64,000 bases of DNA from Pseudoscleropodium purum (Eukaryota > Streptophyta > Bryopsida > Hypnales > Brachytheciaceae): the NCBI GenBank assembly GCA_963969395.1, contig OZ017795.1, positions 372,001 to 436,000 of the forward strand. Direction: 5' to 3'. Under the pieces are notes generated by a model. It was not told the origin of the DNA. It saw nothing but the letters and a program-made list of their open reading frames with translations, and did no database searches. The translations under genes were made by a program, and so were the position numbers. Each line of letters opens with the position of its first letter. Position 1 is the first letter of the stretch. Shown one piece after another: positions 46,983 to 61,249 of this stretch.

Positions 46983-48099
46983 TGTTCCCTCACATTACAG
47001 AACCACTAGGCAACTCACATAACATTACAAACTCACACTTATTAATCTCAATTGAATAGGGCATTGATATCAAGGGAGAGCATACCCGAAAGAACAACAA
47101 CTTAGGTTGTGGGAAGGTGTACAAGCTTGAAACTACTTCTAACTTGCATATTGAAAACCGAGAGTACACACAAGGTTGACAAGTTGGGAGGAAGAAGGCT
47201 CTCATTTCGAGAGAATAATCATCATTCCCACGACAAGCAAAGTCAACTAGGAAATAGGACAAACTAAAAAAATCAAGTGACTTGGAATTCGATCAAGATT
47301 TAGCCTTATTAGGAGTATTGTAGGGAGGGTTAACAAAGGAATAATTAGGTTTATAAAATTGGTAGTTATAGTTTCAAAAAAAGGTTAAATTCTTCCAAGA
47401 TTGGTTTGAGAAAAATCACCAAAATTGGAGACAATGGTAAACAAGAAAAAATTATTAAAAATTAGCATAAGAAGTTGGTAGAAAGTAGAAGGAATAATAG
47501 GCATATTACAAATTATTATGGCAACTTTACAAATATTCCTTAGCATTTACGAAATCTTTTCCTTTGTATTTGATCATTGTTGGATAATTCATATTACATT
47601 TAAACTTAATAGGATAGATTTGAGAAATCAACCAAGCTTGACCCAAATTTTATCAAACTCATAGTCCAGCTAGAATATAAAAAACTAAAAATTATCCATC
47701 AAATAGACTCCAATTTTGATAGTTAGATTATCCACAATTAGCGGATGAAGTTTTGAAGCGAGAAAGCATCCAAACTTCATCCATCAAAATCTTTTAGGAA
47801 TTACGGTGGAATTTGTAACTTTTCACCATCTTGGGAAGGAGGTAAGAAACTCTACAAATTAGCTTAGGTACTTTTTTCCTTGCTTATTGGGCCCCTTAGT
47901 TTTCAAAAGCCCGAATTCACTAAAATTTGACATAGTTAATAACAATTCAAAGATAAAATTAAGCATAGGAAAACAAAAAGCTCCATTGCTTGAAAGCAAC
48001 TTGTTGTTACAGACCACAATCACCCTTAGAGTTTGTTACAAAAAACCTGGTTGTACATGTTTAGTGTAAAGAATGGAGATCAAAACACTCGCAATGTAT
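46983..48099. other. AT-rich spacer
   Basis: No gene recognised; short frames lack motifs. Confidence 0.4.
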
Positions 48100-48933
48100 G
48101 AGGAATAACTTTAAGGCCCAAAAAATTTCATAACTTTGACTACATGGTTAAGAAGTTATGGTGTGGTATGTACTTTTCATTACTCAACGGGCAACCCGAG
48201 CAACAAAAAAAACTTCTTCAAAAATCATTTTTTTAGGAAATTAAAATTTGAAATTGGTTCTTTAGATTTATATATACTTGGTCAGCTTTGAATCATTATA
48301 TTTTGATGAATGAGTCAAAAGTTATGAGGAATTTTAGTTTGCGGGAGTTTTGAAGTTGCTAGTGAATTTCTATTATAAGACAAACTTTGAAGTCCTTTAT
48401 TTAATTCAGTTTTCAATATTTTAGGAAAAAAATTAAAAAAAACCTTGGGTGTAGATTGTTTATTACAACATTACGACCACTGGGATTGGAATTTTTCAAT
48501 TCTATAAATAAATTGTTAATAATTTAGTATTTTGAATCATTCTCTACTCTTTTCTATTTACTATTTTTTTCCTATATGGTGTATGATTCCAAATGATCTG
48601 AAATTTTTTAAGCATGTATCCAACTTGACTTGAAAAATGAATCCAAAGAATGGCAACCATTTTGGACATTTTTTCATACAAATGTGACCTTCTGAAGTGC
48701 CCAAATTTTTGCACGGCCAAAAAAAGGAAATTTGTCACTTTAAATGCTAATATCTTGCAATCTACACGGTGGAAATTTCTGAAATTTTTTCCACATGTTT
48801 TCAAACAAGCTTTCTACAAGATCCTATGGTTACATGTGTCTTAAATTGTTTTTTTTCTAAATTTTGGTACATATACTAGAAATGGCAATTTGGAAGCGGT
48901 TTTGGTGAAAACATAGTCAAAACCATTTAGAGA
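48100..48933 (+). mobile_element. TTAA-flanked AT-rich repeat family, copy 3 (left end lost)
   Basis: It matches 62160-62970 closely along its length, including GCTAATATCTTGCAATCTA, ATACTAGAAATGG and GGTGAAAACATAGTCAAAA. The right end TTTAGAGA is followed by TTAA (48934-48937). The expected left end near 47985 is not recognisable. Confidence 0.75.
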
Positions 48934-48937
48934 TTAA

Positions 48938-50647
48938 AATAGATTCTAAAAGGAGCAAATGGACAAGATATGTAGAGAAACTATATAGCCTTTGTGTCTT
49001 TTTGAATCAAATTAGGCAAGTTGTTTTTTTAGCCTTTGGTAGCTATATAGCTAAGCAAGTGGACTTTAGTTGGGAGTTCATATCAAAGTCAAAATTTACG
49101 TATATGGCTTGTTGACAATCTCGTAATAGTGCATTCCTTCAATCTAAAAGTCTATTTTTAAAATTATAATTGTGAAATTGTGTGAAGCTAGTTGCCTGTG
49201 TGATGGCATGGAACTGTGTGTGCATATAAGTTGGGAATTTGGAATTCTCATTGATAGTTTTTAAATTGTCAATTACTTGTTTATGCCACTAGCCTCTGAG
49301 TGGTCTAGAAAAGCATCTTTTTAAGTCAACCACTTGCAAGTAAATTGGCAAATTGACCTAGCAAATCAATTTGTCAACTTTACAAATGGCGAGGTCCAGG
49401 AGGGACTTAGATATGAAGTTACCTGGCGAGTAGACTTGTCGAACTACTGTGCACAGCAAAGATAAGTTGATGTAGTTGTGTGGAGTGATTGAAGGAGAAA
49501 TTAAATTAAATTGAAGATGTTGTCATGAAAAAGAAGGTCTTGAAGTCAAATTGCCAGATAGACAAAGAAGTCAAGCAAATTAGATTGAAGATAAGTCATG
49601 ACTTTTTGAATTGTTGTTGTTGTGAATAATTATTTTGTGATTTTGAAATGGTCATTCTTTGTATTTTGCATGCATATGGTAGAAACATTATTCAAATTTT
49701 GTAGAAGTTCATGTAGCAATTAGCTGGTTGTATGCATATAAATTAGCCAACATTGTTTCAAAACTAGGCAAGTTGAATGTAAGAGACAGCTTGTTAGCAC
49801 AAATCAAGCAGCTAAGTAGGAAGTAAATGTTAATTTGTTAATTCATAAGTTCACACTGTTAGATGTTGAGGTCAATTACTTTTTAGGCAAATAGACTTGT
49901 GGCTTGGGTGGCAAAATGCTACAATCTATTCACAAGCAATTACTCATAAACCAATAGAATAATAGAATTTTTGGTATTTAGTTTGAAGTGTTTAATATGA
50001 GCTTGGAATTAAAATGTGAGATGAATTAATGTTTGGCTTATGGTTGTGAGGATGTTTGAATTGGGCTATAGGTGTATGGGAGCAATTGACAAATAAATAC
50101 ACTTTAAACCCTATTCTACTTGAAAATTGATCTCAATCACTTAAACAACAAACAAATTGACCTTTTCCCAAAAAGATTTGCTTTACTAGTATCTTGGGTT
50201 TTGCCCTAGGGTAGAAAAAATTCAACTTACAATCCCACTACAACATACGAGCATCTTCTAATTCAGCTTTGTGGTTAGACGTCATAGACCAATCACTTGC
50301 AAATCATGCACCATGCATGTAATATAGTTGTTAGAATAATAAGTAAGAGATTGTTCATTTTTCATAAAATCACATATAAAATCACGACTGGGGTATACAT
50401 GTCAATGAGCCATTGGTTGATAAGTTTTTACAACAACTCTTTAAAAATAGTACACATGTAATTTTTTTGTTGGTTATTAATCTTTCACATACAAAAATTT
50501 GAGTACATCCTTTATGATACAAATTCACAAATTGTACTTGAAAATACATCCAATCCCACATTTCTTTTCACATGGAACTTGTATAATCTGCAATTGATAT
50601 GGGATATATTTGAATAAATTTGTATACAAATATATACAAATATATAA

Positions 50648-50697
<50 letters not shown>

Positions 50698-53348
50698 TTC
50701 ATATATATTTAGAATGCTATTATATCTGGATCCATATATTATATATCAAATTTAGTATTTATATTCAGTATCCATATCCATATTCTATGTTTATATTTTG
50801 ATGTCCAAGATCGTACTTGATGAACATCAACGATTTTAATTTTTTCAAAAGACCAACAACATTTGTAAAGGTCTTTATTTCTTCCAACAAAGATCCAATG
50901 GCATTCATTGAATACCTTTTGATTTTGAAATAGTACTAGGTCAACAACAACCTAGGTACTTTCATTTGTCCCCTTCCTCATCCGGCGGTGAGGGATTTTT
51001 TAAGTTGGGAGGGCAAACCAAGTAGGGGTGTTTGCATCTTTTGGGTAAATAGTTTTGAAGATCCCAATGAGGAATCTCATGCTTCTAAATCACTTCCTAA
51101 TCCATATATTTATCAAAAAAAATTTACTAATTTGGTGTTCAAATGAAAAAAAATATGGGATTTAAAAGTTTACAAGTATCTTGGTTGGTGGGCTAATGGA
51201 GAGGTGAGCAATTGGGCATACAATAGGGCAAGTTGAAAATTCATGCTTGATTACATCTTCAATATTTATATTTTGCAATTTATGAAGGCAAAATGGTAGT
51301 TTTAAGAAAAAATTTAAACCATTAGTTCATATTCTAGTGTAAAATCATGAAATTTTGTTATATTGTGGGTATCTTTTGTATTTGATTAAAAAGATTTGTA
51401 CAAACAATTGGGATTTTGATTTTTCCAAGTACTAAGTTCTCAAAAGACACTTGTTTGCCATTATTTGAACATCTTTTTGATCCAATTGAATTTGGGTATG
51501 TTAAACATGTAGATACTTGCATGGTATGTTGCACTAGTTTTTTATGTTGTAGTTGAAACTACTTTTGTTATTTCCTAGGGTTTTCAAATTTTCAAAGCAT
51601 CACTTAGAAAATTACAATTTACATTTCTGCAAATAAAACATTTTTATAGATAGAACATTGTATCATTTATTTGAGGAAATTTGAAAAAACAAAACTTTTA
51701 ATAGTTCAAATGAAACCATTGCCTCAATGCACTTCCAAAATCAAGAAAAAAAGAATGAAAAGAAGGTTGTAAATTAGAAATTTAGCTCTACATTCTTCTA
51801 GTAGAAAAATATGTGAGAAAAAATCATAAATTTTTTTAATTTTTATTTTTGGATGATTAAAAAATTATATTAATATTCTTTAGACAATTTATTAATGTGG
51901 TTCAGAATGCAAGTTCATCAATAAATCTTGCAAAAAATTCAAATATAGAGTTCAAATTGTTTTCCTTTTAACCTCAAAGTATTGTTGTTGTTTGGTCAAA
52001 ACATCATTAAACAAGAGAATTCAAAATTCTATATCTCCAAGACAATTTTTTTTGACAAATTATAACTTCAATCTTCTCCTTATGAATTGTAAAAATTGGT
52101 CATTCAACTATTGTAATCATACAATGCTAATAATTTTAAAGATAGTTTTCAAATCTAAATTTTGTCAAAATGGACAAAGTGCATGTTGAGTGTGCACAAT
52201 AATGTGTCTACAAACTAGTGGGTTGTAGCTTGCAACCACTATGCTTAGTGCCTTTAAATATTGGTATGCAAGTAAGTAAGATAAACACTTATGCAATGGT
52301 CAAATTTTTCAAAGTTGAATAGTCACAAATACTCTATAAAATTGAGTCAAACTATGTTGACTCCAAAATGAATTTCTTCTAACTTCAAACATTGTAATCT
52401 CACAATCTATGTTGTCATATGGACTAAGGAAAATTCCACACATTTTCATAATAATTTAGTATGATTATATGTTGTTGAATCTTTTAAAAATATTATTTAT
52501 TTTTAATAATACTCCGTATCCAAGAATGTCGCAATTTTGACATTCTTTTGTGAAAAATAACCAATAATAGTTTTTGGAAGAGACGACCAACATCTTCTTC
52601 TAAAGTCTTTGTAGTTCTTACCATTTGGTATACTAATATATTTTTGTACCTTCAAATTTTTATACCTTCTAGAAAGTCGTATAACATGTTGTTTCATTCT
52701 CCACCATCTTACTATAATATTCAAGAGTCTGAAATCTTTGTAGGTCTTCCTTGCAATTCACTTCTGGTAGGTGAATCCAAAACCCAAAAAGATTGTAGTT
52801 GAAGGCCCAACTATACTAGACTCAAGTCTTATTTACAAACACACTATCAAATTCTACAAGAAAATAGCAATAACTTTTCAAAATGGTATTTTCTTTCAAA
52901 AATTTGTATACTTTTTTTACAAACATTACTTGGTTAATAAAGTTCAAATTGGAGAATTAAGCCCAAAACTTAGACTAAAACTATAATGAAAACTTTACAA
53001 CAATACTATGTACATTTTATGCTATCCTTGACTACTTGGCTTCACTAATTTGCCCTATTTGTGCATGTGACACATAAAAGGACAAAAGTCACAAAGTTGT
53101 ACTATCTGAAAAATAATTAAATTAGTGTAGGCAAAAATATTGTTGCTTTGTACTAATTTATCTTCCATTTTTTTGGATAGTGACACTAAATTTTCTAGGT
53201 GAGACTAATAGGAAAGATCAATTTATTTTGACCTCTTATAATATTATTTTCCAATTAGGCAACGGTCCCTTTTGCATCGTTGAAAAGGAAACCCTCCAAT
53301 GAACAAAATTGCCTCATATAACTCTTCAATCAACTCCAATTCCTTGAT
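48938..53348. other. AT-rich intergenic DNA with an (AT)n tract
   Basis: No gene seen. A pure AT dinucleotide tract of about 40 bases lies at 50653-50693. Confidence 0.5.
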
Positions 53349-53352
53349 TTAA

Positions 53353-54120
53353 CTCACGTTCCATGACCCTAATTTTTACGTAAATTCCATGATTGCGTTT
53401 TTCACCAAAAACGCTCAAAAATTGTCATTTTTAGTACAAACTTGGCACATAAATTTTAGGTAAAGAGTTTGGCACATATAACTACAAGATCTCGTATAAT
53501 GATGATTTGAAAATACATGGTAAAAATTTCAAAAATTTTCATTGTGTAGATTGCAAGATATTGGCATTCAAATTTGTTGAAATCACTTTTTTGGCCTTGC
53601 AAAAAACAAGATAGTTGCACTTCACAAGCTCACTTTTCTATGAAAATGTTTAAAATGGTGGTGATTCTTTGCATTCTTTTTCCTAGACAAGTTGGTCACA
53701 TGCTTGAGAAATTTTAGATCATTTGAAATTGAATAACATATAGGAAAAAAATAGTAAGTAGACATTAGTGGAGAATGATTCAAAATACTAAATTGTTAGG
53801 AAGAATTTAGTCATGGAATTGAAAAATGTTGATCCCAATGGTTGCAATGTTGTAATAAACAATCTACATCCTATGATTTTATTTTTTCCAAAAGATTGAA
53901 AATTGAATAAGATGTTGGACTTCAAAGTTTATTTTAGAGTAGAAAATCCATAACTGCTCCTAAACCAAAAAATCCTCATAACTTTTGACTCAATGATCAA
54001 AATGGAATGATTCAAGGCTTTCTATGTATATATAACTCTACAAAACCAATTTTAAATTTTTGTTTATGAAAAAAGTGATTTTTTTAATCTTCTTAGACTA
54101 TCCATTAACGAAAAAAAGTA
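53353..54120 (-). mobile_element. TTAA-flanked AT-rich repeat family, copy 4 (reverse orientation)
   Basis: Reading the minus strand recovers the family order. TTAA (53349-53352) stands at what is the family's right end, followed inward by TTTTTCACCAAAAACGCTCA, TAGATTGCAAGATATTGGC and CATAACTTTTGACTCAATGA. An extra duplication of about 25 bases lies near the TTAA end. The other end is blurred. Confidence 0.6.
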
Positions 54121-55713
54121 ACATATTAGGCCATAGCTTTTCAATTGTATTTTGAAATGTCATAAAATTTAACTCATATGAAAGACATTCCTTGCCCCCA
54201 CCTTCTATTAAAATTTGGATCAAAAACATGGAAATCTCCAGTCACACATATGTGTCCAAAAATTGCTATGTAGCCAAAAATGCATGTTGGTCCTTTATGG
54301 GTTATATGATAAGGGTTGGATTGAATGCCTTCTTGAATTATGAAGATAAAGATTGGTGGAGAAATAGACATGGTCCAAATTGGATTTATACTTTGGCCAA
54401 GGCCCATGCCATTTTTTATGGATGAGAAATTTACTTGGAATTTTGTAGACAAAGTCTATGCCAAATTATAAGAGTTTTGAAAGTTTTGGTAGTAATGCAC
54501 TGATTTTGGCAAAATTATATTTAGTTGGAGTGTACTTAAATGCATTTGTGTTGTTTTCCTCCTAATTGGGTTCAGTTTGCCAATTGGGTTAGAATTAGTA
54601 GGTAGTAGGACACCACGTGTGATTTAGTAAGTGCCTATTTGGATTCTCCTTTATGTGATCCAATTCAGTGGTAGTTGGTCTGTACTCATGTTGCCTATTA
54701 GGTGTGAGAGTGGAAGGGAATGTTTACCTACTTGGAGAGAGCTAGTGCAAGTCGTAATGATTGGAAGTCATGTAGTTTTGTTTTTTTACGTGTGTGTGTG
54801 TGTGTCCAAGTTTGAGAGATGTATGGAGTTCATGTATTGGTTGGTTGGTGTTAGTCTATTTTGGAGTAGAAGATATGTCTTAGTTGGATCAGTTTTGGAA
54901 ATAGAAATTTTAAGAGCTTAAGTGGAAGTGCAAGGATGTTAGTTGATGCTATGGAATATTTTGGAAAATAAATTAAAAACTAATGGATGAAATATTATGA
55001 GAAAGTGTAGAATATTGAATTTCTTGTAAAACACTTATAAGTGATATAATTACCAATTTGGTTAATATAAGCAAAAGCTAAATTTCAAAATACTTGTGTT
55101 GTATTTTTGCTTGAGTATTGATAGTGCTGAATTAAATTAGAAGTCATAATAATCTAAATCAAGTTGTTAGTGCAATGTCATTGTAATTTGAATGATTGCT
55201 AGTTTGCCAAATTAGGTCATGGTCTTCTATCTTAGGATTGTATTACCTATTTTAGGTATTGGTCCATTTAGCATAGATTTCCTACTTGACTGTCTCCCTT
55301 GAAACAAACTTATTATACTAACAAGATAATTTCCTAATAGGTCAATATTCTTCTTCTTCAACAAATTCTATATGGCCAAAGTAGATAATATTTTGCCCAT
55401 TTTTAGGAGCTTTTTTCTTGACCATTTCTTTTAAAAAGGCCTAGCAAATTTCTAGGATATCATGGCACGCTTGAACTTCACAACTATAGATTTTGTCTAT
55501 TTAATTGATCTTGTAGTTAACAATGTCAGATCTAATAAATAGATATGATCTAGCTATGGCCTCTTTTGGATTTATACCAAGACCTTGCAAAGCTTGTCAT
55601 TACTATTTTCTATCTTGGGCTCTTGCTTTACATGGTCACATGCCTCACATCTAACAAAGTGGGGACCTTGGAGTGCTTCCTAGTCCATAGTCTGGGCCTA
55701 GTGTAAACCTGGC
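54121..55713. other. AT-rich spacer
   Basis: Includes a short (GT)n run at 54790-54805. No protein-like frame supported. Confidence 0.4.
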
Positions 55714-55717
55714 TTAA

Positions 55718-56641
55718 CCCCTAAAGGATCAGCTTGTGTTTTTTGGTTGTATAGAAATTTTGGGCAAATACTTGTAACAAGATATTTCTATATTTTAGGC
55801 TGACATTTCAGTAGAAGGTGGAGACAAGGAATATCTTTCATATGCAACAAATTTAATGACATTTGGAAATAGGAATCAAAAGTTAAAGCCTAATATGTTA
55901 CTTTTTTTCGTAACTGGGTAGTTTGGGTAGATTAAAAAAATCTTTTTTTCCAGAAATTAAAATTTGAAATTGGTTTTATAGACATATATATACAAGGAAA
56001 GCTTTGAATCATTCCAATTTGATCAATGAGTCAAAAGTTATGAAATTTTTTTGTTTGCGGGTAGTTATGGATTCCCTACTCTAAAATAAACTTTGAAATC
56101 CTTTATCTTTCCCAATTTTCAATATTTTTGAAAAAAAATAAAATCATAGGATGTAAATTGTTTATTACAACATTTCAACCGTTGGGATTGTCATTTTTCA
56201 ATTCCTTATTTTAATTCTTAATAATTTAGTATTTTGAAGCATTGTCTACTACTACCTACTTACTATTTTTTTCCTATATGTTGTACAATTTCAAATGATG
56301 TGAAAATTTTCAAGCATGTGGAAAACTTGTCTAGGAAAAATAATCCAAAGAAGCACCATTATTTTGGTCATTTTTTCTCAGAAAAGTAAGCTTGTGAAGT
56401 TCAGTTGCCTAGCTTTTCGTAGAGCAAAAAAAATGATTTTAGTGAATTTGAATGCTTATATCCTACAATCCACGCAATGAAAATGTCTGAAATTTTTACC
56501 ACATATTTTTTATACTACATAGTACAAAATCCTATGGTTATATATGTCAAAAAAAGTTTTTTTTCAAAAATTTGCTACTTATACTAAAAAAGGCAATTTT
56601 TGAGCTTTTTCGGTAAAAACATAGTTATGGAACTTTAGGGG
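55718..56641 (+). mobile_element. TTAA-flanked AT-rich repeat family, copy 5 (complete, 924 bp)
   Basis: Starts CCCCTAAAGG after TTAA (55714-55717) and ends CTTTAGGGG before TTAA (56642-56645). Inverted ends CCCCTAAAG match perfectly and both target sites are intact. The inside follows the other copies from about 55930 on; the 150 bases before that are private to this copy. No coding frame. Confidence 0.8.
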
Positions 56642-56645
56642 TTAA

Positions 56646-57684
56646 ATTCCTTCATAGTATCTAGTAAATACCTTTCCAATATGGAAAGGACCATTTCTTG
56701 GTTCTTCAGAGTATTACCCAAACAATCCTTGCCCCTCTCTTTTCCACCTCAACTTGAACTTGTTTCAATATGAAATGTCAATGACATTCTTTATTCTACC
56801 ATCCTTTGGAGGCTTGGATTCATTCTTCATCTTTAAGGGTTAAAATATTAGTTCTATGCAAATTTGCATCCTTGCTTGGAGGGATGCCATTCTTGTAGGC
56901 ACGGCTCATAGTAACCATGTTCTCTCTTGCTTTAATAGATGTAAGGTGGAGGCACCCATAACCAACCATATCCCATACCCAACTAGGAGGGTGTGCTATT
57001 TTTCAACCTTAGCAGGTTTTCAAGCTTGAAATTTGATTTTTTTTTCTCCTTTCTAAGGTTGGAACTAATAAGGTCACGCCACATTACCTGAAATAGTGAG
57101 CAAGAAAGTACTCTCTTGTATGATCAGAATTGGAAGTCACTTTAGACATTGCCTATGGGTCAAGAATTCTTTTGCCTCCCAAAATGCGCTGTAATTTCAA
57201 ATTTCAGAATATAAATCTGAAAATTTAGCAATCCCCATATTTCTTATCTTCCTACATAGGAAAAATATCCACCAATTCATACTATGTAGTATCTGCTCAA
57301 AAATTGCTTAAGTGATCAGTTACTGGTGCCTCCACCTTAGTGAGGAGCACCAGAAAAAATCATTTGCTAAGAATTTCATAACACTTTATGTAAAAATGAG
57401 ATTTTCTGTTCAAATAGTTTTCACATGCCTAAATGGAATTTGACCTCCAATTTCATTCGTAGGTTGACTCAGTTGCATGAGCAAAGAAAATCTAGCAATC
57501 ATCACTAATCATGGAGCAATAATGTTGGACAAATCATTGAACAACAATGTCCAATTTAGTGGAATGGAATGCCATACATAACAGTAACTTACAGCTGGAC
57601 ACGTGCTGTCCATTGTGGCAGTCTGGCAGACTTGTTCTATTAGTGACGGTGTATAATTTTCACCTTGGAGAAAAAGCTTGGGAC
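56646..57684. other. AT-rich spacer
   Basis: No gene recognised. Confidence 0.4.
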
Positions 57685-57687
57685 TTA

Positions 57688-58041
57688 GGGGCGCTTCACA
57701 TATGGGCCGACCAAGTCGAGAGGCTATGGGAGTTCATGGCTAAACTTTGGGCAAGAATCCAAAGAAATGGCAATAAATAGCAATAAATGGTTAAAATTCG
57801 ACAAACTCTCAACTAGAGTTTGGGTTATCATAAAGTGGCAACCCAAACTTTGGTCGAGAGTCCGTCGCGAGGCCATCACCACATAGGAGTTTGGGCTGCC
57901 ATATAGGCAAGTTGGAAGGCGATGGACTTTGAATTGTGCCACCTTGTGTGAAGGGTCGAGAGGCCAAAGTTGGGGTTTTTTGAAATCTAATTGGTAGAGG
58001 CTGATGGACTCTCGACCTTCGGCCCATGTGTAAAGCAGCCC
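57688..58041. mobile_element. Tourist-like (PIF/Harbinger) MITE, 354 bp
   Basis: Inverted ends GGGGCGCTTCACATATGGGC and GGGCTGCTTTACACATGGGC continue through GGGCCGA and TCGAGAG. TTA is duplicated on both sides (57685-57687 and 58042-58044), the classic Harbinger target. It is GC-richer than its surroundings. Short open frames inside are by-products. Confidence 0.82.
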
Positions 58042-58044
58042 TTA

Positions 58045-61000
58045 TATTAAGGGAGCTGACTCATTTCTGGACACTTAAGCAATTTTGCATATTTGGAGCA
58101 TTGTTTTTTTCAATAGAGAAATTTTTCCATCTACAGAATTAGAGTTTAGAAGGATTCCATATTTTTCAGAATATTATTTCTGAGATTTAATTACTACAAG
58201 TTTTTCAATTGAAGATTATGTTTGACACATTCTTGTCATGTAGGCCTTCCTATTTCCAATCATAGGTTGCTTATAAAATAAACAAAGACTACAAGCAATC
58301 GTAATGCACCACAATTGCATTGGAAATTGTGCCATTATAAATCTCATGTTGATTGGAAAGAGTGAAGTCTATATGACATGGGTTCATGGTTGGAAATGGG
58401 TTGGCTCCTTTATGTAAGGTAGATTAGCCTATTATCACCTATTGTAGATTTGCTATCTAAATAACTTGGAGAAGCTTTTTGTCAACTCATAAATTTTTAA
58501 GAGATGGAAAAGTTGAAGAAAAAGCCATTTGCAAACAATAAATGGATTTTCTATGAGTTTTCAAAGTTGGTTGGGACTAAATTGGTAAAGCGTGAATAGA
58601 CCTATGCTCAACTACATGCTAATGTGTCCTCTCCCAAGTGCATTGTCGTGACTCTAGGGTTGCTTATAAGATTGTGATACTCAATGGGTGACTAACGCAA
58701 ATGGGAGGGTCCTATAGATGTCGGAATTAGATGACTAATGGTATAAATTAGATTGTTCTATCATACTTTCAATTATTACATTTGAAAATTTTGAATTCTC
58801 GTTTGAAACCTCAAACTATCTTGATAACTTATATTGTACCAAATTCCACACAAAAAATGAATCATGCAATGACATTATTCAAATAGAATGATACAATAAT
58901 ACAAATAAAGTGACATTGATATATTGGAATTTCTAATGTTGTATTCATCTATTCCACTCAACTAAAATTAAAAAAAAAAAAAAAGTTGAGTATTTTGGGG
59001 GAATACTTTAAAAGGGAGTTGGAAAACAAATAAGTTAATTGTTGTAGATGCCAAATCATCAAAAAAATAGTCTCCATGCAAATCTCATGATAGTCCATAT
59101 GTAAATCTCAAAAAGGATCAAATGGCCCATATGCAAATCTCAAAATAATAAATTCGCCATTTTCTTTATGTTCCTATAATTCAGGTATTGAAAATTTTCT
59201 TAATTCAAAATTGTATGAATTCAAAAAAAGATTGCCAAACAACTTTTTCCAACTTTCATAATTAATTAGCAAGAAATGCCAACCCTAATAGCTAGATATG
59301 GTATACAAATTAGTGTAGCTTGGAGTAGAGTCTAAATTGTAATCCCTTTGAATTCTACAATTATAGGATTCTTCCTTTCTACCCAACTAAAGATAAATGT
59401 AGAAATCTACCTCCTATTTTTGTATTCGTAAATTTTCCTTGTGTTATCTATTTTAAAGTATTTGATTCCTGGTATAAATTCATTTAAAAAAAATTTAGTC
59501 ATGGGTGAAAAATAGTAAATTCCAACAATTTACCTAAGGTGAAAAATTTGGAATAATGCTCTAAATTATGCAGTTCTAAATAACATACATACAACTACCT
59601 AAATAGAAAGATCTAATAAGCTTAATTTTAGGTACTCATCACTTCATGGGATGGTAAATGAAATGTAAAAGGCTATTTCATCCAAAGTGATGAATATTCA
59701 AAGAAACTTATCCTTTTAAATAAAATCATTTTTAGGTTCTATTTAAAAAAAATTGTCAATAGATTTTTTTGTCTTCACTTGGCATTTCACCAATTTCTTC
59801 AGTTGATGCTTAAATTACATGACATTAATGATGAAAAGTTTCCAAGAATCTTTTCATTAATATCTATTTTTCGAAATTCAATCATTTTTTATTTTTTTTA
59901 GTTCAATAGTTTTTTAAGATGAAAATGTTTGAGATCTTTTTGCAACAACTTCTTATAAAAAAAATGGTGAAGTGATACTAAAGCCAATACCCTTGAGTGG
60001 TAATTGCAACCTAATCCAAGCCAAATATTGATCCTAGTTATAAGATTGTAAATAAAACATAGAGAAAAATCTTAAGATTAAACTTAGGTTGTGAATTTCC
60101 ACCAAAAGTGCCAATAGGTTTTTAAAAACCCTTCCATCATCTATTACAATAAAATTTATAATACAATAAATATTACAAAATAAAAATGTCTTAAAAACTT
60201 TTTAACTATCAAAAGCCAAAAACTTATAGAGAGCAATTTAGCTTAAAGCACCTTAATGATCTGAAGGAAACAGATAGCCCTTCTATAAATTAAATGTCAA
60301 AATACCACATTATTTATACAAATAACAACAACTCTCAACCATTATCCAATCATCAAATTTATCGAACTTTCTAATAGATAACAAAACATGGTTCCCCTTA
60401 CAGTGTATAACAGTACTAGGCATTGGAGTTAGGATGGCATTCAAATTCATATGGAAAAATATAATTTAAATTAGTCCATCTCTTTTCAATACCTATAAAA
60501 TAAAGTTCAACTTGTAGTCAATCATCTCTTTGGTATTTTTTTCAATTTCATTAATTTAATAATTATTACTTGCTTTTGCTTTGTACTTTGCATATTTATT
60601 GAATTTTCAACCATTAACACCAAGGAATGTTTCTTTTGTCATGGATTTGTACCATGAAAAATTCCAACATTGATAAATGATGTTATGTCATTAATTAAGA
60701 TTGAAAGGTGATTGCAAGAAATAGTTGTTTTCTAGATATTTAGTCCAACACTAATTGAATATTTGATCATTTTAAAATCAAAACTTTGATCCACTCAGTA
60801 ATGATACAATGTTAGTTATTGAAATCCATAATGAAAGTCAATATGATCATTCAAATTTTAAATATTTAATTCATTCAAGAATATCAATTTTTAGAAATAT
60901 TTCATACTCGTGGTTTGGTGAGTAATATTGAAAATCCAATCTTGAATTCAAAAGCATATTTTTTTATGAAACTTACATCTATTATGAAGATTTTTCATTA

Positions 61001-61249
61001 GTCTAAATAGATCATTTCTCTAAAATGTGTGGAAATTTGCAAAACATATTTTTTTCTACAAACACAAATAATCTAAAAGATCATTATTGTAATATTTTAG
61101 GTGCAAAACCATCTTCAAAGACTTGTAAAGATGGCCTTTTATTAAAGTATTTTTTTCTTATGTAAGATAACAATGAAATTGAAGGTATTCATTTTTCTTT
61201 GATTCGTCAATTCATGCTAATCCATTGTTCATGAGGATATACCATATAC
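58045..61249. other. AT-rich intergenic DNA
   Basis: No gene supported. A poly(A) run occurs at about 58967-58983. Confidence 0.5.

Noticed and set aside
50512..50801. Frames rich in Ile/Tyr on both strands
   Set aside because: Translation of the (AT)n microsatellite.
54631..54921. 96-codon frame with hydrophobic, Cys/Val-rich stretch
   Set aside because: The VCVCV part comes from a GT dinucleotide run; no other support.
57809..58027. 72-codon minus frame with Pro/Ser-rich sequence
   Set aside because: Lies wholly inside the Tourist-like MITE and reads through its inverted ends.
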